This document shows, in pieces, positions 26,113 through 35,533 of a stretch of 64,000 nt of DNA. The DNA is taken from the NCBI GenBank assembly GCA_902470695.1, contig CABRHH010000002.1, positions 1 through 64,000 of the forward strand, given 5' to 3'. Origin of the DNA: an uncultured Collinsella sp. (GTDB taxonomy: Bacteria; Actinomycetota; Coriobacteriia; Coriobacteriales; Coriobacteriaceae). Made by a program: the position numbers and the translations under genes. Numbering within the stretch: position 1 is the first letter of the stretch; the number at the start of each line of letters is the position of its first letter. The notes under the pieces were generated by a model, which saw only the letters and a list, made by a program, of their open reading frames with translations, did not search any database and had not been told where the DNA came from.

Positions 26113-27165
26113 GTGAGAGCGCGGCAACATAGCGCGGCGATTCTGCAGGCCGCTCCCCCGCCCCGCGCGGGGGAGCGGGTGGCGCGGGCGCTGGTCAACG
26201 GAGCTTCGAGGCTCTTTGGCGCAGTCGTGTTCGCCGCACTCTTCTTGATGCTCATAATCGGCCTCTATGCCATCTGGGATGCCAACGCCGTCTACCGTGC
26301 GGCCGACGCAACCCGATGGCAGGCCTACGTTCCGGAGAAGGATGATCACGGCAGCTACGATGAGCTGGTTGCGATCAACCCCGATGTGGTGGGGTGGCTC
26401 GATATCTACGGGACGCATATCAGCTATCCGATGGTGCAGGGGGGCAACGATTCCGAGTACCTGAATAAGGACGCTTCGGGCTCGTACTCCCTGTCGGGTT
26501 CGATTTTCCTCGACGCGCGCAACGCGGCGGATTTCACGGATTTCAACACCATCATCTACGGTCACCATATGGACCACGATGCGATGTTTGGCGAGATAGG
26601 CAACTTCGCGGACGCGGAGTACTTCAACGCGCGGGAATACGGTTCCCTGTACGTGGGCAAAGGCCCCGATGCTGGCACGACGTTCGGTCTGCGCATCGTG
26701 GCGTTCATCCACGCAGACGCTTACGACGGCACGATTTACCGCCCGGGCGTTGAAGGTGCTGCAGAGCAGCAAGCCTACCTTGCGCATCTTCTTGCGCAGG
26801 CGACCAATAAGCGCGCGCTGGATGCGGGCGCGGCGGGCGGAGAACGGATCGTGCTGCTCTCCACGTGCTCGGATGCGAGCACCAACGCGCGCTCCATTGT
26901 GGTGGCGGCAGTTGAGCGCACAGTGCATGCGAACACCTTCACCGAGCCGGTAGAGCTGGGCGCAGGCGTCGACATCCCCGAGGGGTGGCTCGACTTCCCC
27001 TGGCTGGGATGGGCAGCGCTGCTTGCCCTGCTGGCACTGCTGCTGGGGCTGATGCTGCGCCGCCTGGCTGCGCGGCGTCAGCGACGCGCGCGGGTGGCGT
27101 CGCGCACAAGGGCTTCCGGGCGCCATATGGCGCATGGGGGCGAAGCGGGAACGCGGAACGACTAG
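26113..27165 (+). CDS. Class B sortase (pilin polymerase)
   Basis: The 350-residue protein has an N-terminal membrane helix (~36-60), a class B sortase domain and a second helix (~295-315) with a basic cytoplasmic tail. The catalytic triad is visible: His151 in YGHHM, Cys252 in LLSTCSD and Arg260 in TNARS. Class B features include the insert DFTDFNTIIYGHH. It starts with GTG at 26113 after GGAG, 18 bases after the pilin stop. In streptococcal FCT loci a class B enzyme (SrtC2) builds the pilus; the matching gene order suggests the same role here. The second C-terminal helix is more typical of class C enzymes. Confidence 0.88.
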   Translation: MRARQHSAAILQAAPPPRAGERVARALVNGASRLFGAVVFAALFLMLIIGLYAIWDANAVYRAADATRWQAYVPEKDDHGSYDELVAINPDVVGWLDIYGTHISYPMVQGGNDSEYLNKDASGSYSLSGSIFLDARNAADFTDFNTIIYGHHMDHDAMFGEIGNFADAEYFNAREYGSLYVGKGPDAGTTFGLRIVAFIHADAYDGTIYRPGVEGAAEQQAYLAHLLAQATNKRALDAGAAGGERIVLLSTCSDASTNARSIVVAAVERTVHANTFTEPVELGAGVDIPEGWLDFPWLGWAALLALLALLLGLMLRRLAARRQRRARVASRTRASGRHMAHGGEAGTRND

Positions 27166-27186
27166 AGACGGAGACGAGGGCAGGAT

Positions 27187-27894
27187 ATGGAAAAGGCAAT
27201 GCAAGGACAGGCTCGATGGGTTCGGGTGGCTGCCGCGGTGCTGCTGTGCTCGGCGCTATCCTGGATGGTTCTGTTTACGCCGGCGCGCCCGGCCTATGCG
27301 GCGGAGTCGGGCACGCTTGCTGTCAAGGTGCAGCAGCGGCTCGAGTACCCGGCCGGTGAGAGCGGCTTGCGGCAAACGTGGGGGTACCGCCTTGAACGTG
27401 TGTCGGAGGGCGCCCCGCTTCCTGAGGGTGCGCAGGGCGATGCGTATAGCTGGTCCATGACCGGTGACGATACGACGAGCGTATCGCTTGTCGCTCCTGA
27501 GAGTGCCGGTGACTATTGGTACTGGATGCATCAGGTGGTGCCGAAGGGCCTTGACGCGGCTTATGCGCCTGACGATACCGTTTACGATGTGCGAATCCAC
27601 GTTGATGCCGAGGGTGCGGCATCGCTACTTGTCTACGAGGGCGGTGTGAAGAAGGCCGATCCGGGCTGGACGGTCTTCTATCAACCGCCTGCGCCTGCTC
27701 CTCAAAAGCCTTCGGGAATCATCGGCGCGATCGCGTCGGCGCTTCCCAAGACGGGCGATATGTCGTACCTGATCATGGGCGCCGCCGTGCTAATCGCCGT
27801 GGTGGGTACGTGTTCGATTGCGGCGGGCCGGGCGCTGTCCGGTCAGCGGGCGGAGTCTGCAGCGGGAAAGGGAATGAGCGACGATGAGCAGTAG
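27187..27894 (+). CDS. Basal/minor pilin, FctB-like, with LPKTG
   Basis: The 235-residue protein has a signal peptide (cut near AYAAE, residue ~38), one Spy0128-type domain, a Pro-rich stretch (FYQPPAPAPQKPSG) and a canonical LPKTG at residues 186-190 followed by a hydrophobic helix. Unlike most sorting signals, about 20 hydrophilic residues (SGQRAESAAGKGMSDDEQ) follow the helix. Small size, Pro-rich stem and canonical motif fit the basal subunit that a housekeeping sortase attaches to the wall. It overlaps the next gene by 11 bases. The function assignment rests on gene order. Confidence 0.8.
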   Translation: MEKAMQGQARWVRVAAAVLLCSALSWMVLFTPARPAYAAESGTLAVKVQQRLEYPAGESGLRQTWGYRLERVSEGAPLPEGAQGDAYSWSMTGDDTTSVSLVAPESAGDYWYWMHQVVPKGLDAAYAPDDTVYDVRIHVDAEGAASLLVYEGGVKKADPGWTVFYQPPAPAPQKPSGIIGAIASALPKTGDMSYLIMGAAVLIAVVGTCSIAAGRALSGQRAESAAGKGMSDDEQ

Positions 27895-30800
27895 GAAGAA
27901 CAACCGTTGGGCGCGAGCATTTCTTGCCGGCGTCCTGTCTGCATCGCTCGCGCTTTCGCACGTGATGCCCGCTGCGTCGGTGGCGTTCGCCGCATCGGTC
28001 GATACGATTGATCGTCCGTTTGCTGTGGCGGACGGGGCGGTGAATGAGGAGGCCGCAGGCAAGTCGTCCGCCGACAATGCCGCGCAGGATTCTGCTGGCG
28101 CAGCGGCGCAGAACGGCGCCTCTCTCGCTGGCGGTGTCCGCGCCAGCGGGTCGGATGATTCCGATGCCGCCGCCACGCCTCGCTCCGATGCTTCTGCATC
28201 CGGCGAAGCCCTGCCCGTTTCCCGCGCCGCCGCGGCCGATCCAGACCAGGGTACGCCGTCGCCGCATGCGGCCTCGGCGGTCGCTGCTCCACCGAGCTCG
28301 TCGGTGACGAGCGGGTGCTTTCTCGGCAGCGCTCCGGACACGCGGTATACCTCGCTTGCCGATGCCGTCGATGCCGCGCAGGATGGCGATACCATCTACG
28401 TGGTGTCCGATAACTTGGATGCGGGCAGGAGGGCTGTTCGCTGTGACAAAAACCTGACAATCGCAAGTGCGGGCGCCACGCGCACGGTGGACGTGCGCTT
28501 CGATTTCGCATACACGCAGGGCGCGAAGAAGCTCGCGCTCGAGAACATCGTATTTGCAACGAAGTACGACGGCGTTCTGTGGCATAAGCGCACAGCTCCC
28601 CTGTTTACCCTCGATGGCGGCGAGATGGTGCTGAGCAAGGATGCGTCGGTGCTGTATGCCAATCTGAATATCATGGACTGCCCCTTAGCCGATGGTGACG
28701 GGCTCACCTGCCCGGTGCGCGTAGGGAGGGACGGCAGCCTTACGATGCTTGACGGCTCGTCTCTGCGTGCCGATGCGACCTATGCGATCGGCGGCAACGG
28801 CTCTGCCCCTGTGCGCGGCGGGGCGATCTACATTGGGACCGGGGGCCATATGGGCATGCTTGGCGGCACCATTTCCGGGTTCGCGAAGTTCACGACGAAT
28901 CTCCAGGGCGGTGCCATCTATAACTCAGGTGAGCTTAGAATCGAAGGGGGCACCATCAGCGACTGTCGCGCTACGCGGGGCGGAGCTATTTTTAACGACG
29001 GTGGGGGCACAGGCCTTGGTTTTGAGGGTGGAGTCATCGCGAATTGTGCGTCCGAAGAGGCAGGCGGCGCTGTTTACAATGAGGATTACTGCGGGGCAGG
29101 TTTCCACGGCGGGGCCATTACGGGGTGCACCTCTGCTCGAGGAGGCGCTATTTATAATAGTGTTTTCACCGACATAGGGGTGGCCGATATGCGCATCACG
29201 GACTGCTCAGCCGAAGAGGGCGGTGCGGTCTATCTTGCGTCGGGGCCCGGGGATGTTGGTCTTCTGGGACATGCTTCTATTAGCAACTGCACGGCCTCAT
29301 CTCGAGGCGGTGCCGTTTGGTGCGGGGGCATGCTAAGGGTTGAAGGCGCCTCCATTCAAGGGTGCTCGGCAGAGAGCGGGGGCGCCATCTACCTGGCTGG
29401 ACAGCAAGTATCCGATCTGCGGGATGGCACCATCACGAATAACACGGCCGCGACGGCGGGCAGCGCGATCGCCATGGATGGTGGTCACGAGTTGTGGTTC
29501 AGTGGCGAAAACACGATCACGGGTAACAAGGTGTCGCAGACCTCGACCAGCGCGGCGGCCGCTGCAACGGATTGCGCCATCGCCTCGGTGGACGCCGGCC
29601 ATCCTTCCCGCCTGACTCTCGAGGGAACGGTCAAGATTTACGACAACGAGGGCGTCGGCGGCATGGACGCGAACCTGTCGGCTAGGATCGCCATCACGGT
29701 GAGGAGGGAGCTCGATGCGTCCTCGCACATCAATATTCACGATGGCGGCAGCGAAGCATATAAACCCGCCAAGAAGGTGGCGACGTACGACGTGGAAGAT
29801 TATGCCACGATGGCGCAGGCGCAGCTGTTCCGCGCCGACGGTGGCAACGCCGTCACTGCGTTGGACGGCCAGGATGTCGTGTGGGCGGGTATGTGCCGCA
29901 TCAACTGGGAAACCGGGTCCGCGCAGCAGGCGGCGGGTGGCTGGAAGAACTACAGCTCGCTGCAGGCGGCCCTCGACGATATCGAGGCGAACCAGCAGGA
30001 GAAGACCATCGAGATGCTGGTCGATCACTACGAGATTAGGGAATCGACGACGTTCTACACCTACACGATTCCCCAGAACAAGTATGTTCGCATCACCACC
30101 TCTTCTACGAGTGAGTTCGCCAACGCAACGTGCACCTTCTCCTTCCCCCATACCGCGCAAACGAGCGGGGGCGGCAATACGCAGAACGACGCCTACTGCA
30201 TCTTCAAGGTCGAGAGTGGCGGGCAGCTCACGCTCGACGGCACCAACGGCTCGGACGGCGCCGCGGCAAACGGCCTCGTGTTCGACGGAGGGGCTGCTGG
30301 TACCGCTGCCGAGATGAGGAAGTCGGGAGCGGTCAAGCAGGCGGTCATCAAGAACGAGGGCCGCTGCATCGTGAATGACGTCACGTTTACGGGTTTCAAC
30401 TCCCGATGCGACTCCAACAACAACCGCATCTACGGCCTGATCACCTCGTATGCGGGGACCAGCGGCAACAAGGAAACGGATAGCCACTACCTGGAGCTGT
30501 CTGGAACGACGCTGATCGAGCACGTGAAGATGTTCGGCGGGGCGGTGCACGAGATCGCGGGCGGTGTCGGCGTGTTCGGCGGCGGCTTCAAGATTGGATC
30601 CGACGTCGTGATCAGCGACTGCTACGGCCCTACCGGCGGTCTTGCGGTTAGCGAGGGAGCTGTCGGCTCGTTTGCGGGCACGATCAAGGGCTGCTCTACG
30701 CTCGGCGACAACGACAGCACCTCGCTTTCAAACCAGGGCGGTGGCGGCATCTTCATGTCGAACGATAAGCCCGGAACAACCGGGGACACCACCCTCACCA

Positions 30801-32401
30801 TCGAGGGGGGCAGGATTCTGGACTGCGTGGGCAATACCGATACGAAAAATGTGTCTGCTGCAGCCGGAGGTATTTATTGTATCGGCGGCGCCCTCAAGAT
30901 CCACGGCATCACCGTCACCGGATGCTCGACGAACTCTTCGTTCCGCAATGCGGGTGGCGCTATAGCCTTCAACACGTCGAAGGGCCAGCATACGTCCATC
31001 AGCATGGACGGGCTGTGCATCGTGAAGGACAACAGCTCCCCGCACGCTAGCGGGCCGCGCAACCTCAACTTGAGCTCGGATACCTCGGCTGCGTTCACGA
31101 CCCTCTACATCAATGTTACGGGCGATATGGATCCGAACAGCGACGTGCACGTGTGGGCGCAGTACTCCGGCGATGTCCTCGGTTCGTATGAGGACCGCAA
31201 CGGTGCCGGCACGCCCTTTGCCTACGCCGGGGGCGGCGATGCCTCCAAGCTCGCGAACCTCAATACGTTCGTGAACGACCTCCATGGCGAGCTGCGTGGC
31301 ACGGCCTCCTATGAGACTTGGAAGAGCAAGCTCAACCAGTCGTCTCCCTACCCGGCCGCCATCATCTGGAACAGCTACACGAGCGTGAAGGCGACGAAGC
31401 GGGTGACGGCGGGGGATGGCTCCGACGTTGCGAGGCGCTTCACCTTCAAGGCGACGTCGTCCACGCAGGGATTCAGGGGCAAAGTGTTCTCGAAGGATGG
31501 GGCCGAGATCGACTCACTGGTTACCGCCTATCCCGCAGGACACGAGACAAGCGATTCGACCTTCACGCTTGCCGACGGTGACTATGTGCTCTTCGACAAC
31601 ATTCCGAACGAGTTCGACGGCTCCTCGCTGAACCAGATCACGATCGCGGAGATGGATGGTCAGGCCGGTCTGTCTTCGGATCCAACGGAGCCCTATGCCT
31701 GCACCGTCACGGAGCGCAGCGGTTTGGGCAAGATCGCCACCTCGGGCGCTCCGGCATGGACGAGGCCCGCAGGCGCGGGGCAGTCCTATGAGGTGGTGTT
31801 CGACAATGCGCTCAGAAGCTCATCGCTTGCGATCGGCAAGGCCGTAACGGGGGATTTTGCCGATCCGGCCAAGGCGTTTACGTTCCATCTCACCTTGCAT
31901 CTGCCCGAGGGTCTTGCGCCTGCAGCTCAGGGCTACCAGGCAACGCTCTACGATGCAGACGGCTCTGCTACGGCTACGCGGTATTCGTTCACGCCCGGTG
32001 TGGCGGGGTCGTTTACGCTTGCTCATAATCAGCGTATCGTGCTGGATAACCTGCCGGTGGGCACCACCTACGACCTTACCGAGGACGGCGTCACGGGCTA
32101 TGTTGCATCCGCTGCGGTGAAGACGCTTGCCAAGGACGGGTCGGTTGCCGCGGGCGGCGTTGCCGAGGGTGCGGCGGGTACGGGACTTGCGCTTGCCGCT
32201 GCCGATGTGGATGCGGCCCGCGTTGCGTACGCGCCGAGCGGGGAGCCCAACTCTGTGCAGGTGGTCAACAGGATGCCCGATATTGCATACACGGATGTCG
32301 AGGACGATAGCCCTACGTGGACCGTTTGGCTGGCCGTTGCCGGCGCGCTGACGGCCGGAGTCTCTGCTGCCGCGTTGGCTGTTGCCCGTAGGCGCGCATA
32401 A
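27884..32401 (+). CDS. Large tip adhesin with parallel beta-helix and Spy0128-type stalk
   Basis: The 1505-residue protein has a signal peptide, an Ala-rich region (~45-145), and a right-handed parallel beta-helix built from GGAIY- and GGT-containing repeats (~200-600). A second beta-helix block spans about 700-1080, and two C-terminal Spy0128-type domains lie near 1168-1310 and 1308-1465. Each stalk domain pairs a Lys (ATKRV; IGKAV) with an Asn (VFDN; VVNR). The C-terminus ends in a hydrophobic helix and ARRRA, but the sorting motif is not LPXTG; EDDSPTWT stands in its place. The beta-helix resembles carbohydrate-binding or carbohydrate-cleaving folds; its ligand is unknown. It is the last gene of the pilus operon and starts 11 bases inside the previous gene. 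Confidence 0.82.
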   Translation: MSSRKNNRWARAFLAGVLSASLALSHVMPAASVAFAASVDTIDRPFAVADGAVNEEAAGKSSADNAAQDSAGAAAQNGASLAGGVRASGSDDSDAAATPRSDASASGEALPVSRAAAADPDQGTPSPHAASAVAAPPSSSVTSGCFLGSAPDTRYTSLADAVDAAQDGDTIYVVSDNLDAGRRAVRCDKNLTIASAGATRTVDVRFDFAYTQGAKKLALENIVFATKYDGVLWHKRTAPLFTLDGGEMVLSKDASVLYANLNIMDCPLADGDGLTCPVRVGRDGSLTMLDGSSLRADATYAIGGNGSAPVRGGAIYIGTGGHMGMLGGTISGFAKFTTNLQGGAIYNSGELRIEGGTISDCRATRGGAIFNDGGGTGLGFEGGVIANCASEEAGGAVYNEDYCGAGFHGGAITGCTSARGGAIYNSVFTDIGVADMRITDCSAEEGGAVYLASGPGDVGLLGHASISNCTASSRGGAVWCGGMLRVEGASIQGCSAESGGAIYLAGQQVSDLRDGTITNNTAATAGSAIAMDGGHELWFSGENTITGNKVSQTSTSAAAAATDCAIASVDAGHPSRLTLEGTVKIYDNEGVGGMDANLSARIAITVRRELDASSHINIHDGGSEAYKPAKKVATYDVEDYATMAQAQLFRADGGNAVTALDGQDVVWAGMCRINWETGSAQQAAGGWKNYSSLQAALDDIEANQQEKTIEMLVDHYEIRESTTFYTYTIPQNKYVRITTSSTSEFANATCTFSFPHTAQTSGGGNTQNDAYCIFKVESGGQLTLDGTNGSDGAAANGLVFDGGAAGTAAEMRKSGAVKQAVIKNEGRCIVNDVTFTGFNSRCDSNNNRIYGLITSYAGTSGNKETDSHYLELSGTTLIEHVKMFGGAVHEIAGGVGVFGGGFKIGSDVVISDCYGPTGGLAVSEGAVGSFAGTIKGCSTLGDNDSTSLSNQGGGGIFMSNDKPGTTGDTTLTIEGGRILDCVGNTDTKNVSAAAGGIYCIGGALKIHGITVTGCSTNSSFRNAGGAIAFNTSKGQHTSISMDGLCIVKDNSSPHASGPRNLNLSSDTSAAFTTLYINVTGDMDPNSDVHVWAQYSGDVLGSYEDRNGAGTPFAYAGGGDASKLANLNTFVNDLHGELRGTASYETWKSKLNQSSPYPAAIIWNSYTSVKATKRVTAGDGSDVARRFTFKATSSTQGFRGKVFSKDGAEIDSLVTAYPAGHETSDSTFTLADGDYVLFDNIPNEFDGSSLNQITIAEMDGQAGLSSDPTEPYACTVTERSGLGKIATSGAPAWTRPAGAGQSYEVVFDNALRSSSLAIGKAVTGDFADPAKAFTFHLTLHLPEGLAPAAQGYQATLYDADGSATATRYSFTPGVAGSFTLAHNQRIVLDNLPVGTTYDLTEDGVTGYVASAAVKTLAKDGSVAAGGVAEGAAGTGLALAAADVDAARVAYAPSGEPNSVQVVNRMPDIAYTDVEDDSPTWTVWLAVAGALTAGVSAAALAVARRRA

Positions 32402-32433
32402 GTACGTGCGGGACGGTTGTGGCGGATGGCTTT

Positions 32434-32583
32434 GCTGCAAAATCGAGGTTTTGCGAAATGTCACCATGCTAAGAGCATCTCCCACGCCGTCCAGCATCAA
32501 TAAAACCGCAGGTCGCATTCGGCTGGAAACGGTCGTAATATGGCACCGGGAGAATGCATTTCGCAAAACCTCGGTTTTGCAGC
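32434..32583. repeat. MITE-like element or paired palindromes
   Basis: A 27-base sequence at 32434-32460 recurs inverted at 32557-32583 with one mismatch. Each arm contains its own palindrome (GCAAAA-TCGAGG-TTTTGC). The 96-base interior is non-coding and AT-richer than its surroundings. Total length 150. This is either a small non-autonomous transposable element or a large regulatory hairpin after the pilus operon. Confidence 0.6.
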
Positions 32584-32658
32584 AGCGGATCATCGGGGCC
32601 TGTGGTCGCGCGATAGTCGCATCGCTGCTGCCATGGCGGTGCGTCGCAGCATCGCAAA

Positions 32659-32690
32659 AGCCGGACGGGCCCCGTGGGGCCCGTCCGGCT
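32659..32690 (-). terminator. Perfect rho-independent terminator, leftward
   Basis: AGCCGGACGGGCCC pairs with its exact complement around CGTG; the minus strand continues with TTTT. It serves a leftward transcript ending just after the gene fragment at 32717. Confidence 0.75.
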
Positions 32691-32716
32691 GAGTCGCATA
32701 TGTTGGAACTGCGCGT

Positions 32717-32835
32717 TTAGGCAATCGCGTGTTGCAAGGCTGGCATGTTGAGCGCATCGAGCAGTTTGCGATACGAGCGCTCAAGGTTCTTGCGCTGATT
32801 GCTGGAACGCTTGGAGGTGGGGGTGGAGCCGAGGA
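32717..32835 (-). pseudogene. 3' end of an unidentified leftward gene
   Basis: The last ~38 codons before the TAA at 32717 (ending SYRKLLDALNMPALQHAIA) have the codon bias of a real gene and a terminator at 32659-32690. Upstream of about 32835 the frame no longer looks coding and no start with a ribosome site is found. It is probably the truncated end of a lost gene. The remaining DNA up to 33283 is AT-richer promoter-like sequence with GTATC/GATAC at 33118-33135 and no gene. Confidence 0.4.
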
Positions 32836-33283
32836 GGCCAAATCTCTGTGTTGGGGGGAAGGAGAAATGGTTCGCACGTTGAGATTGCTGACGTGGTGAC
32901 CACGTGCAAGCTGCGTCTTTGGAAGAATGCATGCGCGGCCTCCTCGTTCGTCCACCGGTACTAGCGCCGGGTGTCGCTGCAATTCCCGTGCGCTGCAACC
33001 ATTATTGCCCGAAAGCGGGCCAATGTTGCTGAAGAAACTCTTACGAGATATTGCCACAATCATGAAATCGCAGGTAAATGAGGTAGTCTCACAAAAACTG
33101 CAATCGATTTCTTACGTGTATCATAAGAAAGATACCAGTTGTTGTGACGCTTTTGTGATGGGTTCGTTCATATCGCCGTCATGATTCGGCACCTACGGAG
33201 TCCTTTCGGTCCGTGTTGAGCGCCTATACTGGTGCCCAGAACGGTGGGCGAGGTGCGCCCCGGCTTGGGAAGAGGGACCGGCA

Positions 33284-34591
33284 ATGCAAACAATCTACCA
33301 AAAGATGGACGACGTCGCGCTTGCGCAGGCGATCGCGGAGCTCGAGCGCCAAGCTGAGCAGGTGAAGGCCTGCGGCCTTGCGCTCGACATGGCACGCGGC
33401 AAGCCCTCTCCCGCGCAGGTGGATATCTCGCGCCCCATGCTCGACATCCTGAACGCAACCGCCGACCTGCACGACGGCGCGGTGGATTGCAGCAACTACG
33501 GCTGCTTCGAGGGCATCCCTTCGGCGCGCGCCCTGGCCGGGGCCTTTTTGGGCGTCGAGCCCGAGCAGACGCTGGTGCTGGGGTCCTCCAGCCTGCTGAT
33601 CGAGCACGACGCCATCGCCATGCACTGGATCAAGGGCAGCTGCGGCTGCGCCCCCTGGAGTGCGTTTGCCGCGGCGCATGGCGGCGAGCAGGTGAAGTTC
33701 CTCTGCCCGTCGCCCGGCTACGATCGCCATTTCGGCATCACTGCCGATTTGGGCATCGAAAACGTGCCGGTTGCCATGACGGCAGCCGGGCCCGATATGG
33801 ACGAGGTCGAGCGCCTGGTGGCGGCCGATCCCGCCATCAAGGGTATCTGGTGCGTGCCCAAGTACTCCAACCCCACAGGCATCACCTATTCCAACGAGAC
33901 GGTTCGGCGCCTGGCCGCGATGCCGGCGGCTGCCGAGGACTTCCGCATCTTCTGGGACAACGCCTATTGCGTGCATGACCTGTACGACGAGGGTGACGAG
34001 CTGTTGAATATCTTCGAGGTGGCGCGCGAGGCGGGGACCGAAGACCGCGTGATCGCGTTTGCCTCCACCTCCAAGATCACCTTCCCGGGGGCGGGCGTCG
34101 GATTCATGGCGGCCTCACCGCGCGTGGTCGGCGAGCTGGCGTGTCACCTCAAGGCGGGGCTCATCAGCGCCGACAAGATGAACCAGCTGCGCCATGTACG
34201 CTTTCTGCCCACCATGGACGCCGTGCGCGAGCACATGCGCAAGCACGCTGAGCACCTGCGCCCGCGTTTCGAGGTCGTGGAGAAAAAGCTGCACGAGGGG
34301 CTGGACGGCACCGGGTGCGCCACCTGGACGCATCCGCGTGGCGGCTATTTCGTGAGTTTCGACGGCCCGGCTGGCTCGGCCCGACATGTGGGTGCGCTGT
34401 GCGCCGAGCTCGGGGTCACGCTCACGCCTGCGGGGGCAACCTGGCCGGGCGGCCATGATCCGCGCGATACCAATATCCGCATCGCGCCGAGCTATCCGAG
34501 TGTGGAAGAGCTCGGGCAGGCGCTCGAGGTGCTCGTGCTTGCGGTCAAGCTGGTGTCGGCGCGCCTGGCACAGGAGGAGCGTGCGGCATAG
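33284..34591 (+). CDS. Aspartate aminotransferase of the AspT/MocR-like subgroup
   Basis: The 435-residue protein is a fold-type I PLP enzyme of the Aminotran_MocR (AspT) group, known from Corynebacterium aspartate aminotransferase. It has no DNA-binding domain. Visible motifs are ARGKPSPAQ near the N-terminus, WCVPKYSNPTG, DNAYCVHDL, and ASTSKITFPGAGVGF with the PLP-binding Lys. NIRIAPSYP carries the substrate-binding Arg. It should interconvert aspartate and 2-oxoglutarate with oxaloacetate and glutamate. The ATG at 33284 follows AAGAGGGA. The gene is monocistronic. Confidence 0.85.
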   Translation: MQTIYQKMDDVALAQAIAELERQAEQVKACGLALDMARGKPSPAQVDISRPMLDILNATADLHDGAVDCSNYGCFEGIPSARALAGAFLGVEPEQTLVLGSSSLLIEHDAIAMHWIKGSCGCAPWSAFAAAHGGEQVKFLCPSPGYDRHFGITADLGIENVPVAMTAAGPDMDEVERLVAADPAIKGIWCVPKYSNPTGITYSNETVRRLAAMPAAAEDFRIFWDNAYCVHDLYDEGDELLNIFEVAREAGTEDRVIAFASTSKITFPGAGVGFMAASPRVVGELACHLKAGLISADKMNQLRHVRFLPTMDAVREHMRKHAEHLRPRFEVVEKKLHEGLDGTGCATWTHPRGGYFVSFDGPAGSARHVGALCAELGVTLTPAGATWPGGHDPRDTNIRIAPSYPSVEELGQALEVLVLAVKLVSARLAQEERAA

Positions 34592-35088
34592 CCGGTGCAT
34601 GGCACAGGCTGGGGAACGGCGCGACTGTCTGGGGTGTCGTTTGGGATGCGGTTGCCGGTTCGGATTGATACGTGCTGTCTGGTCACGTCTGTTCAGGTTG
34701 ATACGTGCTATCTGCTTGGGCGTCGGCCCGGTCGATCCGACCTGCTGGCCAGCGTCGGCGCCGCCGGGAGGATCGAGCCGTTGCTCAGGTGGCCGTTTCG
34801 GATGGTCGGTGCGGATGCGTGTGCCAGGATGGCTCGCGCCGATGGCTCGAAGCGATGGTGAAAGCCTGCAAATCGTGTAACGGTTTTGCCCCGACCTGCG
34901 TATGGCGGCTAAAATAAGCACCATATGTGTGTATTTGTGCGCATGGCCGAGCCCCGCTCCGTGTGCGCCGCCACTTGCCAGCAGAGCCGTGCATGCGCCT
35001 GTCGGCGGGCGTGCCGGCGAGCGACACACCCTGCGCGGGCGACAAGCGGGGCCCATGCGCGATGAAGTCAGGAAAGGGAGCGGCCGCT
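34592..35088. promoter_or_regulatory. Upstream region of the STAS gene with promoter at 34886-34915
   Basis: TTGCCC (34886-34891) and TAAAAT (34910-34915) are 18 bases apart, giving a leader of about 165 bases. A short direct repeat, GATACGTGCTGTCTG / GATACGTGCTATCTG, lies near 34667 and 34699. No gene is supported. Confidence 0.45.
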
Positions 35089-35403
35089 ATGGAGCTCAGC
35101 ATCAACACCACCCCGAACCCGGAGCGCTACGTCATCGCCGTGGGCGGCGAGATCGACATCTCGAATGCCTCCAAGCTGCGCGACGCGATCGATCTGGCGC
35201 TTGAGCAGCCCACCGAGCTCGTGAGCCTCGACTTCGCCGACGTCGCCTACATCGATTCGACCGGTATCGGCGTGCTGGTGGGTGCGGCCCACCATGCCGA
35301 GGAGCACGGGAAGCGCTTCGAGGTCGTGAACGCCCAGCCCAACGTCCAGCGCGTGGCTCAGCTGCTAGGCGTTGCCACCGAGATCGGCATCGTGTCCGCG
35401 TAA
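35089..35403 (+). CDS. STAS-domain anti-sigma factor antagonist
   Basis: The 104-residue protein is a single STAS domain. The segment DFADVAYIDSTGIGVLVGA contains the conserved Ser that a partner kinase would phosphorylate (Ser in DSTG). It should bind and silence an anti-sigma factor when unphosphorylated. No anti-sigma kinase or sigma factor is encoded nearby. The start at 35089 follows GGAAAGGGAG at 8 bases; in-frame starts further upstream lack such a site. Confidence 0.88.
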   Translation: MELSINTTPNPERYVIAVGGEIDISNASKLRDAIDLALEQPTELVSLDFADVAYIDSTGIGVLVGAAHHAEEHGKRFEVVNAQPNVQRVAQLLGVATEIGIVSA

Positions 35404-35533
35404 ATAGCGCGTAAAGCTTGCCGGTGCCGCCGGCGGCCCTGCGGCCGGACGGTATACTTTTGCAGTTCTGCATATATGCGTATCCGCGCGCCGCATCAGC
35501 GGGCTCGGGCGTGAACATATCAGGGAGGTCGCC

